A DNA stretch of 64,000 bases, from assembly GCF_003858395.1 (NCBI RefSeq), contig NZ_QWEV01000005.1, positions 3,472,001 through 3,536,000 on the forward strand, written 5' to 3'. A program made the position numbers and the translations under genes. Shown in pieces: positions 9,799 through 19,408 of the stretch (position 1 is the first letter of the stretch; each line of letters starts with the position of its first letter). Under the pieces are notes generated by a model that worked only from the letters and a program-made list of their open reading frames with translations, did no database searches and had not been told where the DNA came from. This DNA comes from Acidipila sp. EB88 (GTDB lineage: Bacteria > Acidobacteriota > Terriglobia > Terriglobales > Acidobacteriaceae).

Positions 9799-10854
9799 CT
9801 ACTCGCTCTTAAGCGAGCTCATGTCGATGGAGAAACGGTACTTGACGTCCGACTTCACCATGCGATCCCACGCGTCGTTGATCTTCTGGATCGGGATGAT
9901 CTCCACGTCGGCAGTGATGTTGTGCTCGCCGCAGAAGTCCAGCATCTCCTGGGTCTCCGCGATACCGCCGATGAGCGAGCCGGAAATGCTCTTGCGGCCG
10001 AAGATCAATCCGAAGACACCGATGGGCAGCGGAGTGTCGGGCGCACCTACCAGGCAAAGGGTGCCATCTGCAGCGAGCAACTGGACGTAAGCGTTGAGGT
10101 CATGCTCGGCGGCGACGCAGTCCAGGATGAAGTCAAAGGTGCCGGCGTGCTTGCTCATCTCCGCAGAGTCGGTCGAGATGATCACTCCGTCAGCGCCGAG
10201 CCGCAACGCGTCTTCCTTCTTCTTGGGCGAGGTCGTAAAGACAACCGTGTGCGCGCCCAGGGCGTGGGCAAACTTGACCCCCATGTGACCAAGACCGCCA
10301 AGGCCGACGACGCCGACCTTCTTGCCCTTGGTCACACCCCAGTGGCGAAGCGGCGAGTACGTGGTGATGCCGGCGCAAAGCAGGGGCGCGGTGCCAGCGA
10401 GGTCGAGATTGGCCGGGACCTTCAGGACAAAGTGCTCATCCACCACGACACTGTCGGAGTAGCCGCCGTAGGTGACCTTGCCGGTAGCCTTTTCAGGCGA
10501 GCCATAAGTCAGCACCATGTTGGGGCAAAACTGCTCAAGATCCTTCTTGCACATGGGACAGGAAAGGTCCGCGCCGACCATGCAGCCAACGCCGACGGTG
10601 TCGCCAACCTTGTGTTTGGTCACGGCCGAACCGACCTGGGTGACGCGTCCGACGATCTCGTGGCCGGGCACGGCAGGGAACACGGGCGGCATGCCGCTCC
10701 ACTCATTGCGGGCGTAGTGAAGGTCGGAGTGGCAAACCCCGCAGAACAGGATTTCGATCTGTACGTCGCGCTCGCCGGGTTCGCGGCGCTGGATGGTGGT
10801 GGAGGCAAGCGGCGTGGTGGCACTGGTAGCGGCGTAAGCTTTGGCAGTTGACAT
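9799..10854 (-). CDS. NADP-dependent zinc alcohol dehydrogenase (YahK/cinnamyl-alcohol type)
   Basis: 351 residues. Catalytic zinc site FCGVCHSDLHYARNEW and GHE; structural zinc cysteines in the stretch after VGVGCMVGADLS (CPMCKKDLEQFC). Cofactor motif GLGGLGHMGVKFA. These are the hallmarks of the cinnamyl-alcohol/YahK group that reduces aldehydes with NADPH. It lies upstream of, and in the same direction as, the GH3 gene (186 bases away), but a direct link to glycan breakdown is not shown. An unbroken antisense frame over the same span is a GC-content shadow. Confidence 0.92.
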   Translation of the reverse strand: MSTAKAYAATSATTPLASTTIQRREPGERDVQIEILFCGVCHSDLHYARNEWSGMPPVFPAVPGHEIVGRVTQVGSAVTKHKVGDTVGVGCMVGADLSCPMCKKDLEQFCPNMVLTYGSPEKATGKVTYGGYSDSVVVDEHFVLKVPANLDLAGTAPLLCAGITTYSPLRHWGVTKGKKVGVVGLGGLGHMGVKFAHALGAHTVVFTTSPKKKEDALRLGADGVIISTDSAEMSKHAGTFDFILDCVAAEHDLNAYVQLLAADGTLCLVGAPDTPLPIGVFGLIFGRKSISGSLIGGIAETQEMLDFCGEHNITADVEIIPIQKINDAWDRMVKSDVKYRFSIDMSSLKSE

Positions 10855-10944
10855 GTCTTTACGCTACACGTGCAAGGTTGCTGCTGTGTATCAGGAACGC
10901 GCCGCCCTGCCACCGGTGACGCGTCGCTTGACATCCCGTGGGGA

Positions 10945-12507
10945 TCAGTCGTTCGGGGCGTCGACCGTCCACAGGGCTTCTGTGGGGTGCTCCTGGTCCT
11001 GCAGTTCAAAGGCGAGTGACTGGTACGCAGTGGCCCCTGTGTCGGGGTCCGATGCTTTGATGACGAGCCGGTACAGGCCGGGCGCAAGGTCCTGCGTAGG
11101 CAGATCCTTGCCCATGAGCAGGTTGCCGTCCGGACTGAAGCTGCCGCGATCCACCGTCTGATCTTCTTCCTGGCGTGCCGGTGCGTTGAGCTTCCCGATG
11201 AGGTAGTGCAGGTGTAGCGGCTTGCCTCTGAGCGCAGCCGGCGTTCCGGGGGCCTCCCACAGTTGAAAGATCGCTCGCAGTGGCTTGCCCTGCATCACGA
11301 TCGCGTTGTCTGAGCCAATGGGACGGAGGCGTGCCCCGGAAAAGCTGAAAGGGTCATGCGCATGGGTGCTGTTGCTGGGGGGTGCCGTGTCGGCAAAAAA
11401 GACCTGGCTCATGCCCAGCCGGTCCTCGGCGCCGGGCACCAGCACCTCGCGCACCTGGTGAAAGGCCTGCTTGGTGTCGAGGTTGGTCAGCGTGAGGTTG
11501 AGTTGATATTTGCCTGCAGGCGCGTCCATGCGACCTTCCACCCCGAAGCATTCCTTGCGGAGCGTGTCAAACTGATCCGACGGCACAAAGTCAGTCAATT
11601 GCTGGGCATGGTGGGCAATGACCTTGCCGCTGGTATCCGACAGGCTGCTGTCTACCCGGACCGAGTAGTAGTGTCGCCCACCGGTCTGTTCACCGAGGGC
11701 GAAGTCTTTGGGGTGCAGCAGCCGCAGCAGGTAGTGGATACTTGCCTGGTTTGCCCCGTCCCGGGTGGCCATGATGGAGAGACTGCTGAACTGCTCACCC
11801 AGCACAATGCGGTGCGTCACCCCCTCCAGCGCCTGGTGTCGTGCCACCACCATCTCTCGGATCTGCGGCAGGTTCCGGTAGTTGCGAATGTTGTTGAGCA
11901 ATACGTCGGACTGCAGGGAGGGCGACGGGCTCTTGAGGTCGACCGGCTCGCCGGGTATCAGCGAAAGCGCAACGTGCGCTGCCTCGTCGTCGATATCGCG
12001 CTGGATCAGCTTGATTGCGACCGGATCATTGTTGATTGCATTCGTGGAGTTGATAAGCTTCTGCGGGCGGTCGCCGTAGGGCGAGTACAGTTCGTAGTCT
12101 TCCGCCGGACTCGGCTTGTAGAAAAGCAGGTAGAAATGCACCGGAACCGCGCCGGTGAGGTTCTGGTAGAACCAGATTTGAATGGGCTTGAGCTCGCGCG
12201 TTTCCAGATACTTCTGGATCTGCTGGGGTGGACCCAGCGTGATGTAGGCCATGCCGCGGTCGCTGCGCCAGCCTTCCTGCACGTTGCCATACCCGAAATG
12301 CACATTGGCATAGGAAAGGCGCTGGTAGTGCGTATCCTTGGCCTCATTGGTCGGCGCGTTCGGATCCGGGTTGCGCACCCGCCAGAAGTTCTCGATGAAC
12401 CTGTCCCGGTCATCATCTGTTTTCAGTCCTTGAAACAGCTGCCGCTCATCATCCGTGATGAGGTAGTTCACCTCTTCGTTCAGCCAGTGAGCGTACACAG
12501 GCGGCAA
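10945..12507 (-). CDS. GWxTD domain-containing exported protein
   Basis: 520 residues from the TTG at 12507. The diagnostic region is near the N-terminus: FWRVRNPDPNAPTNE, then QEGWRSDRGMAYITLG (the GWxTDRG motif), a domain typical of Acidobacteriota and Bacteroidota proteins of unknown role. Later parts are beta-rich with repeated LRL/LxVxL patterns. The frame stays open upstream to about 12616, and the extra codons spell a signal peptide (LLVSILLLCG, then TTTGYCAA), but they contain no ATG, GTG or TTG before the hydrophobic core. Export is therefore likely, and the true start may be ATT (12585) or another rare codon, or there is a sequence change. It diverges from the Oar-like receptor gene. 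Confidence 0.8.
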   Translation of the reverse strand: MPPVYAHWLNEEVNYLITDDERQLFQGLKTDDDRDRFIENFWRVRNPDPNAPTNEAKDTHYQRLSYANVHFGYGNVQEGWRSDRGMAYITLGPPQQIQKYLETRELKPIQIWFYQNLTGAVPVHFYLLFYKPSPAEDYELYSPYGDRPQKLINSTNAINNDPVAIKLIQRDIDDEAAHVALSLIPGEPVDLKSPSPSLQSDVLLNNIRNYRNLPQIREMVVARHQALEGVTHRIVLGEQFSSLSIMATRDGANQASIHYLLRLLHPKDFALGEQTGGRHYYSVRVDSSLSDTSGKVIAHHAQQLTDFVPSDQFDTLRKECFGVEGRMDAPAGKYQLNLTLTNLDTKQAFHQVREVLVPGAEDRLGMSQVFFADTAPPSNSTHAHDPFSFSGARLRPIGSDNAIVMQGKPLRAIFQLWEAPGTPAALRGKPLHLHYLIGKLNAPARQEEDQTVDRGSFSPDGNLLMGKDLPTQDLAPGLYRLVIKASDPDTGATAYQSLAFELQDQEHPTEALWTVDAPND

Positions 12508-12938
12508 CGTGGCCGCGCAGTACCCTGTGGTGGTGCGCAGGCCGCACAGCAGCAGGATCGAAACCAGGAGACAGGATGAAGCAATGCGTTTAAGCGTAGG
12601 GACCTCGCGGACTAGTCAGGCAAAGTGGAGGCACCGGCAGCAAACCGCCAGCGCCTGTACGCCTGATTGTAAGCAGTTCGGAACGCAGGCTGGGTGCTGC
12701 CCCAGTTATACAGTTTCCCGTAACCTTCCTGCATGAATTGGAATTGTGCCGGTGGCGGGTAGGGCCCGCGCAGCATGAAAGCTTGTGCGTTGCCGCGTTT
12801 TCGCGGGGATTCCCCTAAGCCGCGGCTTTGGTCCGACACGTGCAAGGCACAAAGTTGTATCCCTCCCCCGCGTACCCTGCTGCACCGATTTGCTTGCCGT
12901 ACACGCCTGACCTATCCCTAGCTTTCTGGAGCCATTGC

Positions 12939-15900
12939 ATGAAGCGTTCTCTCCAGTACTCCTGCTGCGCTGTCACTATCGCTACCGCACTTATGTCCTC
13001 GGCCATCTCCGGGCAGGAGATTTCAAGCACCAAGGGTGGCCTCGCCGGTGAGGTCACGGACTCGAGCGGAGCGTCGATTCCCGGCGCAACCATCACCATC
13101 AAGGGTGGCGAAGGTTCGCGCACCGTAACGGCCGACGGGGCCGGCCACTGGTCTATCGGCAGCCTGACGCCCGGGCTTTACACCGTGAGCGTGCAGAAGG
13201 AAGGGTTCCAGTCTGAAGAGGCTAAGAACCTTGAAGTAGTGATCAACCGCTCCTCCAATGTGAGCCTGCAGCTCAAGCCGGGCGCTGTTGCGGAAACCGT
13301 GCAGGTGGATGCGACCAGCACCCAGATCGACACCGGCTCGACTGCCATCAGCACCAACCTGACAGAGCAGTTCTACCAGCAGGTGCCCATGGCCCGGAAC
13401 GTCGGCAGCCTGTTTTCAACGGCTCCCGGCGTGGTGAACAGCGGCGGCGCGGGTACGTCCAACCCTTCGATTGGTGGCGCCAGCGGTCTCGAGAACGAGT
13501 ACTTCGCCGACGGCGTGAACATCGGCGATGCCGGCTACGGTGGACTCGGCACCTACAGCCCGACCTACGGCTCGCTCGGCACCGGCATCAACCTTACCTT
13601 TATCCAGGAAGTACAGGTGAAGACCGGCGCGTTTGAGCCGAGGTATGGCCTGGGTGATGGTGGCGTCATTCAGATCGTGACCAAGTCCGGCGGAACGACC
13701 TATCACGGGGCCGTTGCTTCGTTCTTTGCGCCCGCGGGCATGAGCGCGACGCAGCGCTACGCTGACAACTACTTCAACCGCGTCAATGTACGTGGCAGGG
13801 TCTTCTCGCAGCCCCAGTACGATGCCTCGGCTGAGTTCGGCGGGTACGTCCCCGGACACTACCTGCATGACAAGCTGTTCTTCTACGGTGCATATAATCC
13901 GGCACTGAACCAGTTCAACTGGATTGCGCCAACGGCTGTGCCCGGTGATCCGCCAACGCTGTCGGTACACGGTCCGTACACAAACAACACGACCGTGAAC
14001 AGCTGGGCGGGCAAGGTATCCTTCCGGCCGAGCGACAACCTGACGATCGATGCTTCTGCTTTCGGCGATCCTTCGCGTACCAACGCAGGATACGGCCCGG
14101 TCGACCAAGACACCTCGCCCTACTACCCGAACGTGAACCTTACCAACGACACTGGCTTCAGCCGGTGGAATTATGGAAGCCGCAGCGAATCGGTACACAT
14201 CACGGGAACGCCTACTGCGACGTGGGATTTCGATATCGCCGCGTCCAGAAAGAACAGCCACTTTACCGAGACCGGGCTTGAGAACGTGTTCCAGGTGACG
14301 GATTACTCAGGGGCTGTGCAGACCTCGACCTACACGGCCCAAGGGCTTGGTTTTACCCAGAACCCGAACACGCGGGCCTTGAGCTTCAGCATTGATTCTG
14401 AGAAGACCGTCGGCTTCTTCGGGCAGCAGCATAGCCTGTCCGTCGGCTACAACTTTGTCCACAACATCTACGACCTGACCAAGGCTTACAGCGGTGGCAG
14501 CTTCACCTTCCCTACCGCAAACGCGGCCGGCGGTGCAGTCCTGGCCCCGCTCGCGGGCTCAACTGCGAGCGGCGGCTTTGACCTGTACGCCGTTGCTGCG
14601 GGAGACAATTGCCCGGTCCAGTACTGCCCGCTTCTGAATGGCACGCAGGTCTACCTTGACATGGATCGCGGTCTCTTCAGCAACCCGGTCGTTCCCTCCG
14701 GGATGAACTACAACGTCGTCTACGGCAATGACAACTGGTCCATCGGACATCGCGTGACTGTCAATGCCGGCATCCGCTGGGAGCAGGAGCAGCTCAGCGG
14801 TATCGCGCAGACGTATATCTTCAACGACAACTGGTCGCCCCGGCTCGGCATCAACTTCGATCCCAAGGGTGACCGCAAGTCCAAGGTCTTCTTCAACTGG
14901 GGACGCTACACGCAATCTCTGACACAGGACTCGGCAATCCGGGCGCTTGGCCAGGAAGAGGATATCTACCACGCACACTTCACGCCCCAGACAGATGGCA
15001 ATGGCAACGTCCTGCTCAATGCAAACGGTACCGCCAATCCCATTGTGGATGCCGCGCATCTGATCAGCGGCATCGCTGCTGCAGGTGCGGAAGGCTCCAA
15101 CATCTCGATCAGCAGTGCTGCCACGCCAGAGCTGATCCAGCCCGGAACCAAGCTCAACTTTGAAGAAGAGTATGTGGGTGGCATCGAGAAGCAGTTCAAC
15201 GGCTTCGTGTTGAGCGCCCGCTACACTGACCGTCGGCTCCTGCGCGTGATTGAAGATCAGGCTGGTGCCTCCCCGGAAGGGGCTCTGAGTGGCTTTGTGC
15301 CGCAGTACTTTGCCCTTGGCAATCCCAGCGCCACCTCCGACTACTTTGTCAACGAAGTGGAGACGCCCTACACGTTCAATGCAGCACTTCCGAACAATGG
15401 GGCGCCGGCGAACTGCCCACAAAACTACAACACCGGCTATGGCAATAAGCCTTTCATGAACAGCGCTGGCCAGGTGGCAGGCCCAGGCGGTGTTTGCGGC
15501 AATAACCCCGCGACCGTAGCCCTGCCTACCCCGGATGGCAAGCCTGACGGCGAGCCTAACCCACGCCGTCACTACCAGGCAGTTGAGCTGGAAGTGAACA
15601 AGAACTTCAGCCACAACTTCCTGCTGCGTGTGAACTATCGCTGGGCCAAGCTGTTCGGCAACTACGAAGGTGCCTATCGGAACGACAATGGCCAGTCCGA
15701 TCCCAGCATCAGCTCGCTGTTCGACTTCACGCAGGGCGCGCTCGGTATGCTGGGTGACCAGTACACGCCCGGCTACCTGAACACGGATCGCCGCCAGGTG
15801 GGTAACCTGTTCGGGTCGTACGTGGTACCGAGTGGCTTTGCGAAGAAGCTGACTGCAGGTGCTGCGTTCCGGGCGAGCTCCGGCCAGCCGATCACCAACT

Positions 15901-16199
15901 TTGGCGCTCACCCCGTCTACACCGATCCGGGAGAGATTCCTCTTGGAGTTCGTGGCTCGCTGGGTCGCAATGCCTCCAACTACCAACTCGACCTGCACAC
16001 GGATTATCCCGTGGCCCTTGGTGAAAATCGCGCGATCAAGCTGACGTTCGACACCTTCAACGTGACCAACTCGCGCTCACTGACCGCTGTGGATCAGGAC
16101 AGTGCTCAGGCGTATGGAGTGCCGAACCAGGACTACCTGAAGCCACTCGGATTCCAGCGTGCCTTCTACGGACGCGGTTCGATCCGGTTCGAGTTCTAG
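12939..16199 (+). CDS. Oar-like TonB-dependent receptor with carboxypeptidase-regulatory-like domain
   Basis: 1,086 residues from the ATG at 12939, which has TGGAG eight bases upstream and begins a signal peptide (MKRSLQYSCCAVTIATALMS, cleavage near SGQE). Residues about 25-105 form the carboxypeptidase-regulatory-like fold (GLAGEVTDSSGASIPGATI). A plug-like region follows (SLFSTAPGVVNSGGAG; FADGVNIGDAGYGG; IQEVQVKTGAFEPRYG) and then a long beta-barrel ending in an aromatic-terminated strand (GRGSIRFEF). Such giant SusC/Oar-type outer-membrane receptors, abundant in Acidobacteriota, take up oligosaccharides or other large ligands using TonB. No SusD partner is nearby, and the ligand cannot be predicted. 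Confidence 0.9.
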   Translation: MKRSLQYSCCAVTIATALMSSAISGQEISSTKGGLAGEVTDSSGASIPGATITIKGGEGSRTVTADGAGHWSIGSLTPGLYTVSVQKEGFQSEEAKNLEVVINRSSNVSLQLKPGAVAETVQVDATSTQIDTGSTAISTNLTEQFYQQVPMARNVGSLFSTAPGVVNSGGAGTSNPSIGGASGLENEYFADGVNIGDAGYGGLGTYSPTYGSLGTGINLTFIQEVQVKTGAFEPRYGLGDGGVIQIVTKSGGTTYHGAVASFFAPAGMSATQRYADNYFNRVNVRGRVFSQPQYDASAEFGGYVPGHYLHDKLFFYGAYNPALNQFNWIAPTAVPGDPPTLSVHGPYTNNTTVNSWAGKVSFRPSDNLTIDASAFGDPSRTNAGYGPVDQDTSPYYPNVNLTNDTGFSRWNYGSRSESVHITGTPTATWDFDIAASRKNSHFTETGLENVFQVTDYSGAVQTSTYTAQGLGFTQNPNTRALSFSIDSEKTVGFFGQQHSLSVGYNFVHNIYDLTKAYSGGSFTFPTANAAGGAVLAPLAGSTASGGFDLYAVAAGDNCPVQYCPLLNGTQVYLDMDRGLFSNPVVPSGMNYNVVYGNDNWSIGHRVTVNAGIRWEQEQLSGIAQTYIFNDNWSPRLGINFDPKGDRKSKVFFNWGRYTQSLTQDSAIRALGQEEDIYHAHFTPQTDGNGNVLLNANGTANPIVDAAHLISGIAAAGAEGSNISISSAATPELIQPGTKLNFEEEYVGGIEKQFNGFVLSARYTDRRLLRVIEDQAGASPEGALSGFVPQYFALGNPSATSDYFVNEVETPYTFNAALPNNGAPANCPQNYNTGYGNKPFMNSAGQVAGPGGVCGNNPATVALPTPDGKPDGEPNPRRHYQAVELEVNKNFSHNFLLRVNYRWAKLFGNYEGAYRNDNGQSDPSISSLFDFTQGALGMLGDQYTPGYLNTDRRQVGNLFGSYVVPSGFAKKLTAGAAFRASSGQPITNFGAHPVYTDPGEIPLGVRGSLGRNASNYQLDLHTDYPVALGENRAIKLTFDTFNVTNSRSLTAVDQDSAQAYGVPNQDYLKPLGFQRAFYGRGSIRFEF

Positions 16200-16240
16200 A
16201 AACTGCGCTTGACTGAAACCTCAGGCATACGCACAGAACA

Positions 16241-16272
16241 GGGCGGGGGATCAGTTCCCCGCCTTTCTCTTT
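16241..16272 (+). terminator. Rho-independent terminator after the Oar-like receptor
   Basis: A GC-rich hairpin (GGCGGGG pairing with CCCCGCC around ATCAGT) is followed by TTTCTCTTT, 42 bases after the receptor stop codon. Confidence 0.75.
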
Positions 16273-16366
16273 GCCCGGAAATCAGGTCCACGCCACATGC
16301 CAATCTTCCGCCCTGCGCACAGCTCCTAACCCACTACGATTCGGAGAAAGGCCGTAGCATAGCTGC

Positions 16367-17755
16367 GTGTTCATCCTCGGTAGAGTCTTCGTCCTCGCTG
16401 CGCTTCTCGTTTCAACAGGGGTGCGGGCGCAGTTCCTGACCATCACGCACATTACTGTAATCGACACGGCTAGCGGGGCTACCCAGCCCGACCGGACGGT
16501 GCAGATTCGCAGCAATCGCATCGTCAGCGTTGCCCCAACCGGTTCGCACGCACCCACGGCTGGCCAGGTTGTGGACGGTACCGGGCAGTTCCTGATCCCG
16601 GGATTGTGGGACATGCACACTCATGTCTACTTCGGGCAGACGGCCGCGGATGGCACCGCGCTGATCCTGCCGCTGCTGCTTGCAAATGGTGTAACCGGTG
16701 TGCGCGACATGGGCAGCAATCTCGATGCCGTGCTCAAGGCACGCGCCGATGTCGCGGCGCACCACATCCTGGGCCCGCGCATGGTGGTCTCCGGTCCCAT
16801 GCTGGACGGGCCAAAGTCCCAGTACACGGCGGCCATCCCGATCCGCACGGAAGAGGACGGACGCAAAGCGGTGCGCATGCTGCACGACCGCGGCGTCGAC
16901 TTCATTAAGGTCCAGTCCGGGGTGCCACGCGCGGCGTACTTCGCCATCGTCGATGAGGCAAAAAAAGACGGGATCGCGTTTGAAGGACATGTGCCCGACA
17001 GCATCCGCGCGCGTGAGGCTGTGGCCAGCGGGCAGCGCACCTTTGAGCACCTGATCGGCATCTTCGAGGCGAGCTCCCCTGACGAGGACCGTTACCTCAC
17101 CGGCACGAAAACAGTCGGTATGTTCCTGGACACCTACGACCCGGCGCGCGAGGCCGCCATGGTGAAGCTGCTGGCAGCCCACCACGTATGGCAGTGCCCC
17201 ACGCTCTTCTGGGAACGGGGGCAATGGCTGGTCGACGCGGTGGACTACACGCGCGACCCTGATCTCGCGTACGCCGGGCATCGCTGGGTTACGCAGCAGT
17301 GGCCGGCTTCGCGTACCGCCATCCTCAAGTCCCTCGACACGGACCCGCTGCCGGTGCGGGAGCGCTTTGTGGTGCACGAACTGGAGCTGGTGCGCCGGCT
17401 CCATGACGCCGGGGTGCCGTTTCTCGCTGGCACTGACACGCCGGCCGGGGTGGATGTGATCCCGGGCGTGAGTCTGCATCGCGAACTCGAGCGCTTTGTG
17501 GCTGCCGGCTTTTCGCCGCTCCAGGCGCTGCAGACCGCGACCCTCAACCCGGGGAGGTTCCTAGAGCGAGAGGGTGACTTCGGCACGGTGCAGGCTGGTC
17601 GCGTTGCTGATCTGGTATTGCTCCGGAAGAACCCGCTGCTTGACATTCGAAACACGCGCACGATCGCGGGGGTAGTCACGGATGGCCGCTACTTGTCCCC
17701 GGAGGCGTTGGCACAATTGCGCACGCGCCTCAGGGCCGAAGCGGCGACCCGCTAG
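16367..17755 (+). CDS. Secreted amidohydrolase-family protein (imidazolonepropionase-like)
   Basis: 462 residues with a GTG start at 16367. The first 22 residues are a signal peptide (FVLAALLVSTGVRAQ). The metal-binding HxH is in PGLWDMHTHVYF, further ligands are probably the His in FEGHVPDS and FEHLIG, and the metal Asp in AGTDTPAGVDVIPG. The C-terminal beta-sandwich returns with GRVADLVLLRKNPL. This is the exported amidohydrolase group (COG1228-like), which hydrolyses C-N bonds, often in dipeptides or cyclic amides; the substrate is unknown. The ribosome site is poor. It is followed 153 bases later by mqo on the same strand. Confidence 0.87.
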   Translation: MFILGRVFVLAALLVSTGVRAQFLTITHITVIDTASGATQPDRTVQIRSNRIVSVAPTGSHAPTAGQVVDGTGQFLIPGLWDMHTHVYFGQTAADGTALILPLLLANGVTGVRDMGSNLDAVLKARADVAAHHILGPRMVVSGPMLDGPKSQYTAAIPIRTEEDGRKAVRMLHDRGVDFIKVQSGVPRAAYFAIVDEAKKDGIAFEGHVPDSIRAREAVASGQRTFEHLIGIFEASSPDEDRYLTGTKTVGMFLDTYDPAREAAMVKLLAAHHVWQCPTLFWERGQWLVDAVDYTRDPDLAYAGHRWVTQQWPASRTAILKSLDTDPLPVRERFVVHELELVRRLHDAGVPFLAGTDTPAGVDVIPGVSLHRELERFVAAGFSPLQALQTATLNPGRFLEREGDFGTVQAGRVADLVLLRKNPLLDIRNTRTIAGVVTDGRYLSPEALAQLRTRLRAEAATR

Positions 17756-17908
17756 CTTCCTGGTGCGGGTGCACCTCGGCGAAGCCTGGCGTGCGTCCGG
17801 GATTCGCCGCGGCGATCAGGCTGGCCCCTATGAGCCAGCGGCCATTTGCAGGATTGGTCGACTAGAATGGGAGCTCATGACCATGCATTGGCGCGGGCTT
17901 CTTTCTTG

Positions 17909-19408
17909 ATGACGGAACACGTTCGCAGTTCGCTCCCGTCTGAAACAGATGTGCTGCTGATCGGTGCCGGCATCATGTCCGCAACGCTGGGCACGCTGCT
18001 GCAGTTTGTGGCTCCCCATCTGCAGATCACGCTGGTGGACACGCTGGGCGAGGCATCGAGCGAAAGCTCAGACGCCTGGAACAATGCGGGTACAGGCCAC
18101 GCAGCACTGTGCGAGCTGAACTACACCCCCGAGCGGCCGGACGGCACCATCGCGATTGATCGCGCTATCGACATCAACGAGCAGTTTCAGCAGTCACGCC
18201 AGTTCTGGGCGACCCTGGTTGAGCGCGGTGTGCTGGGCGACCCTTCCGAGTTTATCCATGCGTTCCCTCACCTGAGTTTTGTTTCCGGCACGGAGTCGGT
18301 GGACTTCCTGCGCCGCCGTTTCGCCGCGATGCAGACCAGCCCGCTATTCGCAAAGATGCGGTTCACCGAGGATCGGGAGACGCTGGAAGCCTGGGTGCCC
18401 CTGATGATGGAGGGGCGCGACGAGGCGACTCCCGCTGCCGCGACCCGCGCGGATGACGGCACCGACCTGGATTTCGGAAGGCTGACGCGCCTGCTGCTCC
18501 TCGCGATGGAGAAGCAGGGAAGTACCGTGCACTTTCGCCACAAGGTAGTGGACCTGCGGCAGCAGTCGGATCATCGCTGGCAGATCGAAGTGGAGGACCT
18601 CGCCACCGGGCGGCGATCGCGTATCCTGACACGCTTTCTCTTTCTGGGAGCGGGCGGGGGAGCGCTGCTGCTGCTGCAGAAATCAGGCGTGCCCGAGGGT
18701 CGCGGCTATGGAGGGTTCCCGGTGAGCGGGCAGTGGCTTCGCTGCACCAATCGCGAACTGATCGAGCGCCACGCGGCCAAGGTGTACGGGAAGCCCGCAC
18801 TGGGTGCGCCGCCGATGTCGGTACCCCACCTAGATACCCGCATGATCGACGGCCGTAAGGAGCTCCTGTTTGGACCCTTCGCAGGCTTCTCCACAAAGTT
18901 CCTGAAGAGTGGCTCGTACACGGACCTGATCCGCTCGATAGGCGCCGGCAACCTGCGCGCCATGCTGGGTGCGGGTATCCACAATGTGGAGCTCACCCGG
19001 TACCTGATCGGGCAGGTCATGCAGTCACAGAACGACAGGGTTGGCGCCCTGCGCGACTTCGTGCCGTTGGCGCAGGCCGAGGACTGGCGGCTCGAGGTCG
19101 CCGGGCAGCGGGTGCAGATTATCAAGCCTGACCCGGCTAGAGGCGGCGTGCTCGAGTTCGGCACCAAGGTGATCCGCACGGCAGACGGCTCGCTTGCTGC
19201 ACTGCTGGGCGCGTCGCCTGGTGCTTCCACCGCCGTCGCGATCATGTTGCAGTTGATCTCGGCCGGCATGCCGGTGCTGCGTGAGCAGGAGTGCATGGAG
19301 GGTACGCTGCAGGGCATCGTGCAGAGCTACGGACGATCCCTGCATGCCGATCCAGCGCTGTTCGAGCGGGTTTCGGATCGAACGGGTGCGGTGCTTCGAC
19401 TGGGCTAG
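17909..19408 (+). CDS. mqo: Malate:quinone oxidoreductase
   Basis: 499 residues from the ATG at 17909; the frame is open from 17846 but family length and the FAD motif position fit this start. The N-terminus has the FAD-binding DVLLIGAGIMSATLGTLL, followed by SSDAWNNAGTGHAALCELNY, a highly characteristic Mqo segment, and late family stretches such as GASPGASTAV. The enzyme oxidises malate to oxaloacetate at the membrane face and passes electrons to quinone, acting in the TCA cycle in place of, or along with, NAD malate dehydrogenase. It appears to be a single-gene unit. Confidence 0.95.
   Translation: MTEHVRSSLPSETDVLLIGAGIMSATLGTLLQFVAPHLQITLVDTLGEASSESSDAWNNAGTGHAALCELNYTPERPDGTIAIDRAIDINEQFQQSRQFWATLVERGVLGDPSEFIHAFPHLSFVSGTESVDFLRRRFAAMQTSPLFAKMRFTEDRETLEAWVPLMMEGRDEATPAAATRADDGTDLDFGRLTRLLLLAMEKQGSTVHFRHKVVDLRQQSDHRWQIEVEDLATGRRSRILTRFLFLGAGGGALLLLQKSGVPEGRGYGGFPVSGQWLRCTNRELIERHAAKVYGKPALGAPPMSVPHLDTRMIDGRKELLFGPFAGFSTKFLKSGSYTDLIRSIGAGNLRAMLGAGIHNVELTRYLIGQVMQSQNDRVGALRDFVPLAQAEDWRLEVAGQRVQIIKPDPARGGVLEFGTKVIRTADGSLAALLGASPGASTAVAIMLQLISAGMPVLREQECMEGTLQGIVQSYGRSLHADPALFERVSDRTGAVLRLG

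Noticed and set aside
9796..10851. 351-codon open frame antisense to the NADP alcohol dehydrogenase
   Set aside because: A GC-rich codon shadow with no family features; the opposite strand has complete zinc and cofactor motifs.
14559..15998. 479-codon minus-strand frame inside the Oar-like receptor
   Set aside because: Antisense of a well-supported TonB-dependent receptor, with no ribosome site or motif.
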